DNA of 64,000 nt from Candidatus Rokuibacteriota bacterium (GCA_003220535.1 QHSU01000067.1:96323-160322); one strand, 5' to 3'. Counted from the stretch's first letter, positions 17,068-25,309 are shown. The notes: generated by a model not told the origin, from the sequence alone. Made by a program: numbers and translations.

Positions 17068-18807
17068 GTGCGCTTCCGTAGCTTTCGTAGCTTCCGCGGG
17101 CGGCTCGTCGTCGTCTTCGTCGGGCTGTTCGCGGTCATCCAGGCGACGAGCTTCCTCGTCGTCGCGGCCGCCGTGCGGGCGAGCGCGCGCAACGAGATCA
17201 GTGAAGAGCTGCGGCTCGCCGGCACCTTGTTCGTGCGGCAGCTCGAGTCGCGCAGCCAGCAGCTCGTCGCGGCCACCCGGCTGCTGACGGGCGACTTCGC
17301 GCTGAAGACGGCCGCCGCGACGGCGGACCAGGCGACCACACGCTCCGTCCTCGAGAACCATCGGCAGCGGATCGAAGCCGACGTGCTGATGCTCGTGTCG
17401 CCCGAAGGCACCGTGGGCGCCGATACGCGCATGCCGGGCCGGCTCGGGGCGCCGTTCGCGCTCCCACGCCTCCTGCAGGACGCGGAGCAGACGGGCGAGG
17501 CCTCGCGCATCGTCGTGATGGACGGCGCTCTCTACCGGCTGGCCATCGTGCCGCTGCTGGCGCCCGTCCCGATCGCCTGGGTCTGCGCGGGATTCGCCAT
17601 CGACGATCGCACCGCGGCCGACCTGCGGCGCCTGACGGGGCTGCACGTCTCCTTCTTCCACCGTCAAGGGCGCGACTTCGCCGTGCATGCGTCCACCCTC
17701 GACGGCCCCGACCGGGACGAGCTCCAGCGGGGACTGACGGCGATCCGCAAGGCCGGCGTCATCGACCTGCGCGGCGAGCCGCACGTGATTCGCGTCGAAC
17801 CGGTCGGCGACGAGATCCTCGTCGTGCTCCAGCGGCCCCTGGCCGAGGCGCTCAAGCCGTACGCGGGCCTCTTCCGCACCCTGCTCGCAGTCGGGGCCGC
17901 GGGCCTGCTGCTGGCGCTCCTCGGGGCCATCGTCGTCGCACGGCGGATGAGCCATCCCGTGCAGGCACTGGTGAGCGCGGCGCGGAATGTGGCCGCCGGC
18001 GATTTCGGCGCGGCGGTCGCCGTGCGGCGGCGCGACGAGCTGGGCGAGCTCGGCACCACGTTCAACGTGATGCTCGCCGGCCTGCGCGACCGCGAGCGGG
18101 TGCGCGCCGAGCTCGAACGCGCCGAGCGGCTCAAGCGCTTCTTCTCGCCGCAGCTCGCCGAGCTCCTGTCGGCCGGCGACGAGTCGATGCTGGCCTCGCA
18201 CCGGCGCGAGATCACGGTGCTCTTCTGCGATCTCCGGGGGTTCACCGCCTTCGCCGAGAAGGCCGACCCCGAGGAAGTCATGCGGCTGCTCCGCGACTAC
18301 CACGGGGCGGTCGGGGCGCTGATCTCCCGGTACGAAGGGACGCTCGAGCGTTTCACCGGCGACGGACTCATGGTGTTCTTCAACGACCCCGTCCCCTGCC
18401 CCGACCCCGCGGCGCGCGCGGTCGGCATGGCGATCGCGATGCGCGACGCCGTCCAGCGGCTGCTCGACGAGTGGCGCCGCCGGGGGAACGCGCTCGGCTT
18501 CGGGACCGGCATCGACATGGGCTACGCCACGGTCGGACGCATCGGGTTCGAGGGGCGGTTCGACTACGCGGCCATCGGCACGGTGACGAACCTGAGCGCC
18601 CGGCTCTGCCAGGAAGCCCGCGACGGCCAGATCCTCGTCTCCCAGCGGGTCTACGCCGAAGTCGAGAACCTCGTCGAAGGCATCGCGCTCGACGCCCTCA
18701 CACTGCGCGGCTTCGCTCGACCGCTCATCGCGTTCAGCGTGCTCCGACTGCGGGGCGGCGAGCCCGCGCTCACCAGGCAGCCGCGGGTCAAAGAAGAGAC
18801 CGGATGA
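17068..18807 (+). CDS. Membrane sensor adenylate/guanylate cyclase (class III)
   Basis: Makes a cyclic nucleotide in response to an extracytoplasmic signal. Layout of 579 aa: first membrane helix (about 12-36), periplasmic sensor domain (about 40-265, Cache/CHASE-like in arrangement), second membrane helix (about 273-293), HAMP linker (RRMSHPVQALVSAARNVAAGD), then a class III cyclase domain from about 380. Catalytic features seen: metal-binding Asp in LFCDLRGFT and in FTGDGLMVFF, AIGTVTNLSARL with the transition-state Arg, and GFGTGIDMG. A Lys usually seen before FxGD is Arg here (LERFTGDG). GTG start at 17068. The downstream cupredoxin starts 10 nt after the stop, so the pair likely forms an operon. 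Confidence 0.9.
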   Translation: MRFRSFRSFRGRLVVVFVGLFAVIQATSFLVVAAAVRASARNEISEELRLAGTLFVRQLESRSQQLVAATRLLTGDFALKTAAATADQATTRSVLENHRQRIEADVLMLVSPEGTVGADTRMPGRLGAPFALPRLLQDAEQTGEASRIVVMDGALYRLAIVPLLAPVPIAWVCAGFAIDDRTAADLRRLTGLHVSFFHRQGRDFAVHASTLDGPDRDELQRGLTAIRKAGVIDLRGEPHVIRVEPVGDEILVVLQRPLAEALKPYAGLFRTLLAVGAAGLLLALLGAIVVARRMSHPVQALVSAARNVAAGDFGAAVAVRRRDELGELGTTFNVMLAGLRDRERVRAELERAERLKRFFSPQLAELLSAGDESMLASHRREITVLFCDLRGFTAFAEKADPEEVMRLLRDYHGAVGALISRYEGTLERFTGDGLMVFFNDPVPCPDPAARAVGMAIAMRDAVQRLLDEWRRRGNALGFGTGIDMGYATVGRIGFEGRFDYAAIGTVTNLSARLCQEARDGQILVSQRVYAEVENLVEGIALDALTLRGFARPLIAFSVLRLRGGEPALTRQPRVKEETG

Positions 18808-18831
18808 TCCGACCGGCATGATCCGACCGGC
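18804..18831 (+). repeat. Exact 14-bp tandem duplication carrying a start codon
   Basis: The 14-mer ATGATCCGACCGGC occurs twice head to tail (18804-18817 and 18818-18831). The first copy overlaps the cyclase stop (ATGA) and its reading frame ends after five codons; the second copy provides the working ATG of the cupredoxin gene. This suggests that the original genes overlapped by an ATGA and that a short slippage duplication separated them. Confidence 0.85.
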
Positions 18832-19492
18832 ACTCGCGGCCCTGCTGACCGGGCTGACGCTGATCGCTGCGGGCGGTTTCGGGGAGGCCCAGGCGCGTTC
18901 GGGCCCCGTCGAGGCCGTGGTCACTGACGAGAAGGGCAAGCCGGTCGAAGACGCCGTGGTCTCCCTGACGTCGCTCGGGGCGCCGGCGCCGGCGCCGCCG
19001 CCCGCGAAGGTGATCGTGGACCAGATCGACAAGGAGTTCGTCCCCTTCGTGCTGCCGGTCTACGTCGGCTCATCGGTGAGCTTTCCGAACCGCGACAACA
19101 TCCGGCACCACGTCTATTCGTTCTCGTCGCCGAAGAAGTTCGAGCTGCCGCTCTACATCGGCACGCCGGCCGCGCCGATCGTCTTTGACAAGCCGGGGGT
19201 CGTCGCGCTCGGCTGCAACATCCACGACTGGATGCTGGCCTACATCTACGTGTTGACGACGCCCTCTTTCGTCAAGACGGCTGCCGACGGCAAGGGGCGT
19301 CTCGAGGGACTCGCGGCCGGCGCCTACGAGGCGCGCGTCTGGCACCCGCGGCTGCGCGTCGACACCGAGAAGACGGCGAAGCCCCTCACGCTCGCCACCG
19401 GCGAGCCGGCGCAGGTGGCGTTCGTCGTGTCGCTCAAGTCCGAGTGGCGCATCCCGCGACGAATCGATCCCTACAAAGGGTCGCCGAACTAG
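18818..19492 (+). CDS. Secreted cupredoxin-like protein (methylamine-utilisation-protein-like)
   Basis: An exported, probably copper-binding blue-copper-fold protein. Seen: signal peptide (MIRPALAALLTGLTLIAAGG, cleavage near AQA-RSG at about 26), a Pro/Ala-rich segment, then a cupredoxin core. Putative copper ligands are the His pair in NIRHHVYSF and the Cys, His and Met of LGCNIHDWM. A C-terminal Ig/carboxypeptidase-regulatory-like segment (GKGRLEGLAAGAYEARVWHP) follows. Proteins of this type are often annotated as methylamine utilisation proteins, though a role in methylamine oxidation is not implied here. ATG at 18818 lies within the duplicated 14-mer. It follows the membrane cyclase, a pairing that suggests an envelope-sensing or electron-transfer function. 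Confidence 0.82.
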   Translation: MIRPALAALLTGLTLIAAGGFGEAQARSGPVEAVVTDEKGKPVEDAVVSLTSLGAPAPAPPPAKVIVDQIDKEFVPFVLPVYVGSSVSFPNRDNIRHHVYSFSSPKKFELPLYIGTPAAPIVFDKPGVVALGCNIHDWMLAYIYVLTTPSFVKTAADGKGRLEGLAAGAYEARVWHPRLRVDTEKTAKPLTLATGEPAQVAFVVSLKSEWRIPRRIDPYKGSPN

Positions 19493-19510
19493 CGACAGTC
19501 AACCCATCGC

Positions 19511-19771
19511 TTGACTATCAATCAGTACGTTGATAGTCAGGCCGTGTCGCGCCATGTGCAGGTCCTGGTGCAAGCCGGCCTCGTGCGGCAAGAGCGCACC
19601 GGTCGCGTCGCGCGATGCAGCCTGGACGTCGGCGCGATGTTCGCGGCGGCGGTGTGGATCAACGAGTACAGCCAGTACTGGCAGGCACAATTCAACACGC
19701 TGGCCCGGTGGCTCAAGACCCTGGACCGTAGCCGACCGAAGGCCGGTCGCCGGCGACGAGGCGCGCGATGA
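19511..19771 (+). pseudogene. ArsR-family regulator, N-terminus missing
   Basis: Encodes the second half of a winged-helix ArsR-type repressor: recognition helix SQAVSRHVQVLVQAGLV, wing QERTGRVARCSLD, and the C-terminal helices with WINEYSQYWQAQFNTLARWLKTL typical of the ArsR members that accompany SRPBCC/DUF899 genes. The first 35-40 residues (helices 1-2) are absent; the region coding for the first 12 residues of this frame is the inverted repeat itself. The only available start is a TTG at 19511. The stop overlaps the next ATG (ATGA). I read it as a deletion remnant; a short functional DNA-binding peptide is unlikely. Confidence 0.7.
19512..19539. promoter_or_regulatory. Perfect 10-bp inverted repeat, operator-like
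   Basis: TGACTATCAA (19512-19521) and TTGATAGTCA (19530-19539) are exact reverse complements separated by 8 nt (TCAGTACG). AT-rich arms in a 70% GC region, located at the head of an ArsR-family remnant, are what an ArsR operator would look like. Here the repeat runs directly into the C-terminal half of the regulator gene, so the promoter/operator and the coding remainder appear to have been joined by a deletion. Confidence 0.65.
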
Positions 19772-19920
19772 AATACGCACAGGGAACCCGACAGCTCGTG
19801 CGATATCGCCAGCGAATCGCCGCGCTCCGGCAGAAGATGCCACGATCGGTACGAGGATCGGCCCGTCATCGCTGGAACCGGGCTGAAGCCACCCGCGACG
19901 AGGAGATGACCGCGGTGGTA
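19768..19920 (+). pseudogene. DUF899-family protein, N-terminal remnant
   Basis: Starts MKYAQGTRQLVRYRQRIAAL, closely matching the N-terminal helix of DUF899 (thioredoxin-like) proteins that read YRxQIAxLRxKM. After about 24 residues the similarity ends, and the frame continues into low-quality Arg-rich sequence antisense to the next gene. The ATG overlaps the ArsR stop by ATGA, the usual operon order for ArsR followed by DUF899 or SRPBCC partners. The remainder of the protein has been lost. The end coordinate is approximate. Confidence 0.45.
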
Positions 19921-19936
19921 CGTGGGGTCTACCGCG

Positions 19937-21547
19937 CTAACGCTCCAGCCACGTGTGCATCAGCCGGTAGCCCAGCCCGTAACCGTCGTGGTGGCGGAAG
20001 CCCTTCACCGCGGGCTGGTGGGCGATGTACTGCGGCTGCCACGGCAGATAGACGTAGTAGGCCTTGTCCACGAGGTAGCGCTGGATGTCGTCGACGATCT
20101 CGCGGCGGCGCTTCGGGTCCATCTCACGACGCTGGGCGATCAAGAGCTTGTTGAGCTCGGCGTCGGCGACATGGCTCCGGTTGGTGGGCACCTCGGGGAA
20201 ATGCACGCCGTAGAGCCAGTCGTCGATCTCGGTGTACGGGGTGACCGGCGCGATCGCCATCTTGTCGAATTTCCCGAGCGCCGTCGTGGTAACCCACTTG
20301 CCGTACTCCTCGGGCTTCAGCTCCACGGTGATGCCGATGCGGCTCAGGTTGTCGGTGACCAGATCGTAGTAGCTCCGCCACGGCGGGCTGAAGCCCGGCC
20401 AGTGATAGGCGGGCGTGGTGAAGCCCTTGGGGTAGCCGGCCTCGGCCAGGAGCTTCTTCGCCTCGGCCAGGTCGTAGCCGACGAGATACCTGGTCTTGGC
20501 CGGGTCCATCTTCGAGAGCTCGAGCTTCCATTCCTTCAGCGCGCAGGGTACGGGCCCGGAATCGAGGCAGCCTTCGCCGTAGAGCAGCGAGTCGTTCCAC
20601 GCCTTCCGCTCGATGGCCAGCGACACCGCGCGCCGCACGCGCACGTCGTTGAAGGGCGGCTGATCGGTGCGGAAGTAGATCATCGCCTGGCCGATGACCG
20701 GCGTCAGGGTCATGGGGATCTCGGGGTTGGTCTTCTGGAGCGAGCGGCCCTCCTCGACGGCGGCCCACGCCCACTGGTGCCCGAGATCCACCTTGCCGGC
20801 CCGAAGGAGTGACAGGCGGGTCGAGGCGTCGGGAGTGATCTCGATGACGACGCCGTCGAGGTACGGCAGCCCCTTCATGAAATAATCGGGGTTCCGCTCG
20901 AAGACCAGCCGCACGCCCTTGTCGTACGACTTGAGAATGAACGGCCCCGTCCCGATGACCGCCTCGGGCCGGTTGTAGTCGCCGAACTTCTGTTCCACCT
21001 CGCGCGGCAAGATGGCGGTGTACGTCGAGTTCGCCAGGTGGTTCAGGAACGGCGCGTAAGGCTCCTTGAGGGTGATGCGCACCGTGTAGTGGTCGACGGC
21101 TTCGATCGACTGCACGGGGTCGAACCGCGTTCGGAAGGCGGACTTGGCCATGAACCGTTCGAGCGAGAACTTCACGTCGGCGGCGGTCATCTCGCGTCCG
21201 TTCACGGGCGGCTTGTTGTGGAACTTCACGCCGCGACGGAGGTGGAACGTGTACACGGTGCCGTCTTTCGACACCGTCCACCGCTCGGCCAGGTCGGGCA
21301 CGATCGAGAAGTCGGTCGGGTGCGTCTGCTCAGGGCCGTGCGGGAACCGGACGAGCTGGCCGTAGGCGAGGCTCACGTGGGTGTGGGTGAGGAAGCTGAT
21401 GTTCAGGTGCGGATCGAGGCTCGGCGCCTCGCGCTCGGCGATGCGCAGGACGCCGCCGCGCTTGGGCTGCTGCGCGACGGCCGCAGGACCGAGAGCGAGA
21501 AGCGTCACGGCGAGCAGAACCGCGACGAGCGCACGGCGCCGGGTCAT
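19937..21547 (-). CDS. ABC transporter substrate-binding protein, peptide/nickel family (SBP_bac_5)
   Basis: Periplasmic binding protein for peptides or similar solutes. Seen: signal peptide (MTRRRALVAVLLAVTLLALG, cleavage after about AVA), then KRGGVLRIAEREAPSLDPHL, TYTFHLRRGVKFHNKPPVNGR, the family motif region YTVRITLKEPYAPFLNHL, VIGTGPFILKSY, and VRRAVSLAIERKAW, all typical of family 5 solute-binding proteins. The mature length (about 510 residues) is normal. The frame is open upstream through the nitroreductase gene because of a frameshift there; ATG at 21547 begins the signal peptide and overlaps the upstream stop (ATGA). No permease or ATPase is adjacent, so it is an orphan that must work with a transporter encoded elsewhere. 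Confidence 0.92.
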   Translation of the reverse strand: MTRRRALVAVLLAVTLLALGPAAVAQQPKRGGVLRIAEREAPSLDPHLNISFLTHTHVSLAYGQLVRFPHGPEQTHPTDFSIVPDLAERWTVSKDGTVYTFHLRRGVKFHNKPPVNGREMTAADVKFSLERFMAKSAFRTRFDPVQSIEAVDHYTVRITLKEPYAPFLNHLANSTYTAILPREVEQKFGDYNRPEAVIGTGPFILKSYDKGVRLVFERNPDYFMKGLPYLDGVVIEITPDASTRLSLLRAGKVDLGHQWAWAAVEEGRSLQKTNPEIPMTLTPVIGQAMIYFRTDQPPFNDVRVRRAVSLAIERKAWNDSLLYGEGCLDSGPVPCALKEWKLELSKMDPAKTRYLVGYDLAEAKKLLAEAGYPKGFTTPAYHWPGFSPPWRSYYDLVTDNLSRIGITVELKPEEYGKWVTTTALGKFDKMAIAPVTPYTEIDDWLYGVHFPEVPTNRSHVADAELNKLLIAQRREMDPKRRREIVDDIQRYLVDKAYYVYLPWQPQYIAHQPAVKGFRHHDGYGLGYRLMHTWLER

Positions 21548-22180
21548 GGACGGGCCTCCCATCTCTGGCCCCATTGCTCTTCGAACGTCACGTCTTCTAC
21601 CGGACGTCGATTGGTGGGGCCATACAGGTTCTGTGAAGCCGGGTAGCCCAGCGGCAACAGCGCGGCCGTGTCCACGTTCTCCGGGATGCCGAGCTTCGCC
21701 TTGATCTCTTTCTCGAAGCCTCGCCGTGGCCGGGTCGTCAGCACGCTGGCGAGCCCCAGACCGCGCGCGGCCAGGAGCATGTTCTGGACGGCGGGGTAGA
21801 CGCTCGCGCCCCGGTTGATGTCGCTCGGCGAGCCGTCGTGCTGAAGGCAACACAGGATGAGCACCGGCACCTCGTGAAGATGCTCGGCCAGGTGGTTGGC
21901 GGCCGCGTCGTTGCGTGCCATGGTCCTGGCCTCGGCCTCGTTCTTCGGCGGCGCGTGGACGGGGACGGCGGTGTTGCGGTATCGCTCCTGGATCCAGCGC
22001 TTCGTCGCCCCGTCCTTGATGACGACGAAGCGCCAGCGCTGCTGGTTGCCGCCGCTGGGCGCGCGCGTGCCGGCCTCCAGCACTTTTGCGCACGAGCGCG
22101 TCGGGAATCGGATCGGGACGGATGTAACGCAGGGCGCGCTGGGTGTACATCGCCTCGAAGAGGCCGAGCTCTTCAGCCAT
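21544..22180 (-). pseudogene. Nitroreductase-family protein with a one-base frameshift
   Basis: FMN-dependent NAD(P)H oxidoreductase fold. The N-terminal part, in one frame from ATG 22180, reads MAEELGLFEAMYTQRALRYI and DPIPDALVRK; the rest, in another frame, reads VLEAGTRAPSGGNQQRWRF (FMN-binding Arg/Ser motif of nitroreductases), SVYPAVQNMLLAARGLGLASV and ALLPLGYP. The two join at a run of four A's (22084-22087 on the coding strand complement): removing one base restores a single protein of about 211 aa. Either a recent inactivating insertion or a homopolymer sequencing/assembly error. Its stop overlaps the start of the binding-protein gene. Confidence 0.8.
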
Positions 22181-22224
22181 ATCGCTTCTCCTCCCGAAGA
22201 GAGTCCAGAGAGGGCCGGTCGCGA

Positions 22225-23019
22225 TCAGTCGAAGATGATGCCGCCGTCGACGTTGAAGGATTGCCCGGTGATGTTGCGCGCGCCCGGCGACGCGAGGAAC
22301 ACGGCCAGGGCGGCGATGTCCTCGGGCTCGTTCGGGCGCCCGAGCGGGATCGCGGCGTTGCGCCTCCGCTCCATCTCGTCGACCGTGACGCCCTCCGCGG
22401 CGGCGCGCGTCCGCAGATTCTCGTCCGACAGCGCGCTGATGGTGGTGCCCGGGCAGATGGCGTTCACGTTGATGTTGTGCTGGGCGAGCTGGAGCGCCGC
22501 CAGGCGCGTCATGCCGATGACGGCGCCCTTGCTGCCGGCGTAGATCGCGTTCGAGGCGCCGGAGAACCCCTTGCCTGCGATGGAGGCGATGTTCACGACC
22601 ACGCCGCTGCGCCGGGGGATCATCTCGCGCGCGACGCGCTGCAGGCAGAAGAAGACGCCCTTGCCGTTGACCCGCATGATGCGGTCCCAGTCCTCTTCGG
22701 TGAGATCCATGATGTAGGCGCGGCGCGTGACGCCGGCGTTGTTGACGAGGATATCGACCTGGCCGAAGGCGTCGACGGCCTGGCGGACCATCCCGTCGAT
22801 GCTCTTGAGGTCGCCGACGTCGGCCCCGAGGGCCAGGCCCTTGCGGCCGAGCGCGCTGACGGCGTCGGCCGTCGCCTTGGCGGCCCCCTGCTCGAGGTCG
22901 ACCGCTACGACGTGCGCGCCGCTCTTCGCCAGGGCCAGCGCCGTCGCGCGGCCGATGCCGCGCGCGGCGCCGGTGACGATCGCGACACGATCGGTGAGCG
23001 ACTGGCCCGGGTCGGCCAT
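22225..23019 (-). CDS. Short-chain dehydrogenase/reductase (classical SDR)
   Basis: NAD(P)-dependent oxidoreductase of 264 aa. Seen: TGAARGIG cofactor loop (about residues 16-23), acidic VDLEQG after beta-2 which favours NAD over NADP, NNAGVT, catalytic Ser in NIASIAGKG and Y-x-x-x-K in YAGSKGAVIG, and the C-terminal ITGQSFNVDGG. These are all standard for classical SDRs such as 3-oxoacyl-ACP reductase-like or sugar/hydroxyacid dehydrogenases; the substrate is not clear. ATG at 23019 begins the conserved domain. It lies 2 nt downstream of the hydroxyacid dehydrogenase stop, so both are in one operon and probably act on related hydroxy/keto substrates. Confidence 0.92.
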   Translation of the reverse strand: MADPGQSLTDRVAIVTGAARGIGRATALALAKSGAHVVAVDLEQGAAKATADAVSALGRKGLALGADVGDLKSIDGMVRQAVDAFGQVDILVNNAGVTRRAYIMDLTEEDWDRIMRVNGKGVFFCLQRVAREMIPRRSGVVVNIASIAGKGFSGASNAIYAGSKGAVIGMTRLAALQLAQHNINVNAICPGTTISALSDENLRTRAAAEGVTVDEMERRRNAAIPLGRPNEPEDIAALAVFLASPGARNITGQSFNVDGGIIFD

Positions 23020-23021
23020 CG

Positions 23022-24005
23022 CTAGGCTCCGGGCGGCGTCAGGAGCTCGGGGATCACCCACTTGGCCGGGCGGCCCGCGGCGACGCGCTGGATGTTGTCG
23101 AAGCCGTTCCGGAACCGCGCCGCCCAGTTCTCCCAGGTCGGCCCGGCCGAGTGTGGCGTGAGGGTGACGTTCTTCAGCGCGTAGAGCGGATGATTGGGCT
23201 TCGCCGGCTCCTCGACCAGCACGTCGAGCCCGGCCGCCAGGATCTGCCCCTCCGTCAGCGCCTTGTGAAGCGCCGCCTCGTCGACGACCGGCCCGCGGCA
23301 GGTATTGATGAGGATCGCGCTCTTCTTCATCATCGCGAGCTCGCGCGCGCCGATGAGCTTCCGCGTGCTCTCGTCGAGCGGCACGTGCAGGCTGACGATG
23401 TCCGACGTTCTCAAGAGTTCGGTGAAGAGGACGAAGCGGACGCCGAGGGCGTCTTCCTGGTCCTCGGTGAGCCGCGCGATGTCGTAGTAGATGACGTTCA
23501 TGCTGAACGCGTGCGCGAGCCGGGCGACCTTCTTGCCGATGTTGCCGAAACCCACGATGCCGAGCGTCTTGCCGTGGAGCTCGAACACCCGCGAGTCGAA
23601 GTGGTTGCCTACCCGCCACTTGCCGGCGACCACGTCGTTGTGGAACACGACCAGCCGCTTCAGGACCGCGAGCATCAGCATGATCGCGTGCTCGGAGACC
23701 GCGATCGCGTTGGCGCCGCCGTTGTTGGCGACCGGCACTTTCGCCTTCCTCGCCGACTCGATGTCGACACGGTCGTAGCCGGCGCTGAGGAGCTGGACCA
23801 GCTTCAGCTTGGGCGCCGACCGGAAGAACTCGCCGCCGATCGGGCGGCCGAGGCCCATGACGAACTCCGCGTCCTTGACGGCGTCGTAGAACGCCGGCGT
23901 GTCCTGGTCGACCACCACGAGCTCGAAGCCGGGAGGCGTCAGCGACTTCGCGATGTCGAGGATCGCGTCGGGTTGCTTGGGAATGAAGAGGATCTTGGTC
24001 GCCAT
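23022..24005 (-). CDS. D-2-hydroxyacid dehydrogenase (NAD-dependent)
   Basis: D-isomer-specific 2-hydroxyacid dehydrogenase of 327 aa interconverting 2-oxo and D-2-hydroxy acids. Seen: Rossmann motif VGFGNIGKKVA, catalytic Arg in NTCRGPVVDE, Glu in DVLVEEPA, and His in TPHSAGPTW. Substrate-loop residues NNGGANAIAVSEH resemble those of phosphoglycerate/hydroxypyruvate-type enzymes. All catalytic residues are intact. First gene of a two-gene unit with the SDR; a cupin gene lies 31 nt upstream in the same orientation. It shares the fold with the enzyme at 39540-40607, but the two differ strongly in sequence. Confidence 0.93.
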   Translation of the reverse strand: MATKILFIPKQPDAILDIAKSLTPPGFELVVVDQDTPAFYDAVKDAEFVMGLGRPIGGEFFRSAPKLKLVQLLSAGYDRVDIESARKAKVPVANNGGANAIAVSEHAIMLMLAVLKRLVVFHNDVVAGKWRVGNHFDSRVFELHGKTLGIVGFGNIGKKVARLAHAFSMNVIYYDIARLTEDQEDALGVRFVLFTELLRTSDIVSLHVPLDESTRKLIGARELAMMKKSAILINTCRGPVVDEAALHKALTEGQILAAGLDVLVEEPAKPNHPLYALKNVTLTPHSAGPTWENWAARFRNGFDNIQRVAAGRPAKWVIPELLTPPGA

Positions 24006-24036
24006 GTCCGGCTCCTTTTGCGGTTTGACGAGGCGG

Positions 24037-24372
24037 TTACGCCAGGGGGACGGTTGCGGTCACGCAGATCTGGGTGCCGAGGACCCGCGTCGTGTGCCCC
24101 TTGCCCGTCGTGTCCTCGACCAGGCGGGCGTCCCCCGGACCGAACACGTGCTTGGATCCGTCGCCGAGCCCGATTTCTAGCTGGCCGGAGAGAATGATGA
24201 CGAACTGACGCCGCGGCGCGGGGTGCCAGTCGAGAAACTGCCCGACGGGCCACTCACGGAAGGTGATCTGACTCGCCGGCAACCCCTTCAGCCAGTCGGG
24301 CTTCGCCTTGAGCTCGATCGTCTCGATGTGCGCCTGCCCGTCGCTGCCTGCGTAAAGCCGAAACGTGCCCAT
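24037..24372 (-). CDS. Small cupin-domain protein
   Basis: A single-domain cupin of 111 aa. Seen: FLDWHPAPRRQFVIILSGQLEIGLGDG covers the first cupin motif (metal-binding His in DWHPAP), and FGPGDARLVEDTTGKGHTTRV the second (His near the end). The frame is open upstream, but ATG at 24372 starts the compact domain; upstream sequence is antisense to the divergent hydrolase gene. Many proteins of this shape are annotated as cupins of unknown function, possibly small dioxygenases or isomerases. It heads an operon with the hydroxyacid dehydrogenase and SDR, suggesting a role in the same hydroxyacid pathway. Confidence 0.82.
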   Translation of the reverse strand: MGTFRLYAGSDGQAHIETIELKAKPDWLKGLPASQITFREWPVGQFLDWHPAPRRQFVIILSGQLEIGLGDGSKHVFGPGDARLVEDTTGKGHTTRVLGTQICVTATVPLA

Positions 24373-24407
24373 CGCGTCCTCCCGTCGTCGTTGTCGGAAC
24401 GGAGGGG

Positions 24408-24417
24408 ATGCTAGCAT
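24408..24417. promoter_or_regulatory. Palindrome in the divergent cupin/hydrolase promoter region
   Basis: The exact palindrome ATGCTAGCAT lies in the 55-nt gap between the divergent cupin (start 24372) and hydrolase (start 24428) genes and continues into CATAAT, a plausible -10 element for the hydrolase. Its position could let one regulator control both directions. A 10-bp palindrome alone is weak evidence. Confidence 0.3.
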
Positions 24418-24427
24418 AATTCCAACG

Positions 24428-25309
24428 ATGACCGGCCGCATGCCGGGACCGACGTCCCACACGTTTTTCTCCCAGCGTCTACGGCTCCACTACGTCGACT
24501 GGGGCAACCCCACGAAGCCGCCGCTCGTGCTCCTGCACGGGGGGCGCGACCACTGCCGGAACTGGGACTGGGCGGCCGCGGCGCTCCGGGACGACTGGCA
24601 CGTCATCGCGCCCGACCTGCGCGGCCACGGCGACAGCCAGTGGTCGACCGACGGCAGCTACGCGCTGGCCGGCTACATCTACGATCTGACGCAGCTCATC
24701 CACCAGCAGCGCCTGGCGCCGGCCGCGATCATCGCCCACTCGCTCGGCGGCCAGATCGCCCTCCGCTACGCCGGCATCTATCCGGACACGGTCGCCCGGC
24801 TCGTGGCCATCGAGGGTCTGGGCCCCTCGCCCGCGCAACTGAAGCGAGGCGCCACCAAGACGATCGTCGAGCGCATCGACGAGTGGATCGACGAGCAGCG
24901 GAGCCTCGCCGCGCGACTTCCCCGTCGCTACGCCTCGATCGAAGACGCCTTCCGCCGCATGCAGGAGGAAAACCCTCATCTCACCGCGGAGCAGGCCCGC
25001 CACCTGACCGTGCACGGCGCCAACCAGAACGAGGACGGGACCTACAGCTGGAAGTTCGACAACTACGTTCGGGCCTGGCCGCCCTACGATATGCGGGGCC
25101 GCGACATCCAGCTGCTCTGGTCGCGGATCACCTGCCCAACGTTGCTCTTGTATGGCAAGGAGAGCCGCGCGGGCAATCCCGCCGAGGACGGGCGGGCGGC
25201 GCACTTTCGCCACGCGAGGGTGCTCGGCGTCGAGGGCGCCGGGCACTGGCTCCATCACGACCGGCTGGACGAGTTTCTCCGGATCGTCCGGAGCTTCCTC
25301 GCGCAGTGA
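24428..25309 (+). CDS. Alpha/beta hydrolase
   Basis: Alpha/beta-hydrolase-fold enzyme of 293 aa. Seen: oxyanion segment LLHGGRDHCRNWDW (about residues 37-50), APDLRGHGDS, nucleophile elbow AHSLGGQIALRYAG with the Ser in S-x-G-G (about residue 107), and the catalytic His in GAGHWLHHD near the C-terminus; the acid is probably the Asp or Glu around TLLLYGKESRAG. This matches esterase, dehalogenase or meta-cleavage-product hydrolase types. An earlier ATG at 24365 is possible, but 24428 avoids overlap with the divergent cupin and starts near the conserved region. The stop overlaps the DedA GTG start (GTGA). Confidence 0.9.
   Translation: MTGRMPGPTSHTFFSQRLRLHYVDWGNPTKPPLVLLHGGRDHCRNWDWAAAALRDDWHVIAPDLRGHGDSQWSTDGSYALAGYIYDLTQLIHQQRLAPAAIIAHSLGGQIALRYAGIYPDTVARLVAIEGLGPSPAQLKRGATKTIVERIDEWIDEQRSLAARLPRRYASIEDAFRRMQEENPHLTAEQARHLTVHGANQNEDGTYSWKFDNYVRAWPPYDMRGRDIQLLWSRITCPTLLLYGKESRAGNPAEDGRAAHFRHARVLGVEGAGHWLHHDRLDEFLRIVRSFLAQ

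Noticed and set aside
16570..19032. 820-aa minus-strand frame covering the cyclase region
   Set aside because: Only its last 105 codons form a protein (the RRM domain); the rest is a shadow of the plus-strand cyclase.
19937..22180. 747-aa frame seeming to fuse a nitroreductase-like start to a peptide-binding protein
   Set aside because: The middle part is out-of-frame nitroreductase sequence; the binding protein has its own signal peptide and ATG at 21547.
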